7,260 nucleotides of DNA from contig DASQFQ010000308.1 in NCBI GenBank assembly GCA_035633075.1, forward strand, positions 1 through 7,260, written 5' to 3'. Both the position numbers and the translations under genes were made by a program. The DNA is from DASQFQ01 sp035633075. Lineage in GTDB: Bacteria > Actinomycetota > Thermoleophilia > Solirubrobacterales > Solirubrobacteraceae. Positions 6,004-7,260 of this stretch are shown piece by piece. The stretch's first letter is position 1. The number at the start of each line of letters is the position of its first letter. The notes beneath the pieces are model-generated. The model was not told the DNA's origin. It searched no databases and worked only from the letters and a program-made list of their open reading frames with translations.

Positions 6004-7227
6004 ATGACCTCACGACTGCGTGCCCACGCTCCCTGGACCGCCCTCGGGCTGGTGGCCGTCGCCGGCCTGGCGTGGCTCGGGCTGCTCGGCTTCGTGTGGA
6101 CGGACTACGAGGCCGAGGCGGCGCCCGCCCTGGCGGCGCTGGTGCGGGGCGACGTGGGAGGCTTCCTCGCCCTCTGCCCGGCCTACGGGGGCTCCCTGAT
6201 CATCCGTGCGCCGTTCGCGCTGGCCGCGAGCGGCCTCGGCGGCGGCGAGCTCGCCGTGTTCCGCGCCGTCGCCGTGCCGTGCCTGCTCGCCGGCGTCGCC
6301 CTCGGGGTGGTGCTCGCGGCCCAGCTGGCCGTGCGCGGCCGGGGCCGCGGCGAGTGTGCGGTCGCCGTGCTGCTGTGCGCCGGGAACCCGATCACGCTGC
6401 GGGCGCTCGACATGGGGCACCCCGAGGAGCTGCTGGGTGGCGCGCTCTGCGTGGGCGCCCTGCTCGCCGCGCTGCGCGGCCGGGGAACCCTGACCGCCGT
6501 GCTGCTCGGCCTCGCCCTGGCCAACAAGGCCTGGGCGGTGCTCGCCGTCGGCCCGATCCTGCTCGCGCTGCCCGGCCAGCGGGTGCGCACGCTGGCCATG
6601 GCCGGGGCGATCGCGGGCGCTCTCCTGCTGCCCCTACTGCTCGCGGGGGCGCCCAGCGTCCAGCCCGGGGCGGCGTCGGGCGCGGTGACCGGCACGATCT
6701 TCCAGCCCTGGCAGGTCTGGTGGGCTCTGGGGTCTCCCAACGAGCTGATCGTCGGCTCCGACAATGTCGTGAAGGAGGGCTATCGCCTAGCGCCCGCCTG
6801 GCTGTCGCCGATCAGCCACCCGCTGATCATCGCCGTCGCTCTCCCGCTCACGCTGCTGGCCTGGCGCCGGCGGGCCGACCCGCTGTTGCTGCTGTCGCTG
6901 CTGTTCCTGCTGCGTTGCATACTCGACCCGTGGAACACGGCCTACTACGTCCTGCCCGCGATCCTCGCCGTGCTGGCCTGGGAGGGCCTGCGCTTCGACC
7001 GCGGCCCTGTCGTCGCGCTGGCGCTCACGGCGGCCACCTGGGTGACCTGGGAGTGGGTGCCGCGCTACGCCAGCCCCGACGCCCAGGCGGCGCTCTACCT
7101 GGTCTGGAGCGTCCCGCTCGCGCTGGCGCTGGCCTGGCGGCTCTACGCCCCGCCCGTGACCTGGTCGCTGCCGGCGCCGCACCGCGCGGCGCCCGACAGC
7201 GCCGGCGGCCGCGCGAGCGTCTTCTAG
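6004..7227 (+). CDS. Polytopic membrane protein, probable GT-C-type (GT87/DUF2029-like) glycosyltransferase
   Basis: A 407-residue integral membrane protein with about 10-12 hydrophobic segments, for example 12-32, 84-110, 118-133, 143-157, 163-189, 196-214, 272-287, 292-307, 312-327, 335-350 and 362-380. The first outside loop carries an acidic TDYEAEA cluster (33-39), where GT-C enzymes usually place a catalytic acid. GHPEE (138-142) and LDPWNTAYY (307-315) are further conserved-looking polar motifs set in membrane context. GT-C enzymes move a sugar from a polyprenyl-phosphate donor onto a glycan or protein on the outer face of the membrane; a cell-envelope role is therefore inferred. The start at 6004 is the first ATG, since a TAG lies in frame at 5995-5997. 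The C-terminal tail (about 382-407) is polar and probably cytoplasmic. I recognise the general class from topology and motifs, not a specific member, so the substrate is unknown. A non-enzymatic membrane protein cannot be excluded. Confidence 0.6.
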   Translation: MTSRLRAHAPWTALGLVAVAGLAWLGLLGFVWTDYEAEAAPALAALVRGDVGGFLALCPAYGGSLIIRAPFALAASGLGGGELAVFRAVAVPCLLAGVALGVVLAAQLAVRGRGRGECAVAVLLCAGNPITLRALDMGHPEELLGGALCVGALLAALRGRGTLTAVLLGLALANKAWAVLAVGPILLALPGQRVRTLAMAGAIAGALLLPLLLAGAPSVQPGAASGAVTGTIFQPWQVWWALGSPNELIVGSDNVVKEGYRLAPAWLSPISHPLIIAVALPLTLLAWRRRADPLLLLSLLFLLRCILDPWNTAYYVLPAILAVLAWEGLRFDRGPVVALALTAATWVTWEWVPRYASPDAQAALYLVWSVPLALALAWRLYAPPVTWSLPAPHRAAPDSAGGRASVF

Positions 7228-7260
7228 ACGACGCAGTCCTTCGCCCCACGCTGCGATGCG

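Noticed and set aside
5825..6013. Small minus-strand gene across the repeat region
   Set aside because: Its translation is made of the hairpin repeats and the terminator palindrome, with no convincing start signal.
7228..7260. Possible start of a downstream gene
   Set aside because: The last 33 bases are too short and show no ribosome site or coding signal I can support.

Overview
This window is very GC-rich, gene-dense, and all its genes lie on the + strand. It looks like a high-GC actinobacterial chromosome. The gene order aroC–aroK–aroB–aroQ–pepQ is the classic actinobacterial shikimate cluster. The aroK–aroB fusion and the style of the secreted and membrane proteins suggest a deep-branching lineage such as Thermoleophilia/Solirubrobacterales. 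That taxonomic guess is inference, not a database match.

Bases 1–4048 hold a tightly packed aromatic amino acid operon. It contains chorismate synthase (aroC, 5' end outside the window), a fused shikimate kinase/3-dehydroquinate synthase (aroKB), a type II 3-dehydroquinate dehydratase (aroQ), and an M24-family proline peptidase (pepQ-like). The genes overlap by 22, 4 and 4 bases, which points to translational coupling on one mRNA. Together they cover shikimate pathway steps 2, 3, 5 and 7. Steps 1, 4 and 6 (DAHP synthase, aroE, aroA) are not in the window. In many actinobacteria efp and nusB follow pepQ; here they do not.

Bases 4090–5832 encode a secreted protein of about 580 residues. It has a signal peptide, a basic IPT/TIG-like domain, and at least eleven EF-hand/thrombospondin-type-3-like calcium loops. 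Six of these loops form an exact tandem duplication of a 48-residue unit, each unit carrying two cysteines. No terminator is visible between pepQ and this gene, so read-through from the aro operon is possible.

Bases 5829–5965 are a structured intergenic segment. Two 34-base hairpin repeats lie 58 bases apart and differ only by one compensatory base-pair swap; the first contains the stop codon of the calcium-binding protein gene. They are followed by a 14-bp inverted repeat that is probably the transcription terminator.

Bases 6004–7227 encode a polytopic membrane protein resembling GT-C-fold (GT87/DUF2029-like) glycosyltransferases, perhaps expressed from a leaderless promoter. The last 33 bases hold no recognisable feature. 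Most of the window is ordinary metabolism. The parts most worth a second look are the hairpin repeat pair and the calcium-binding protein.
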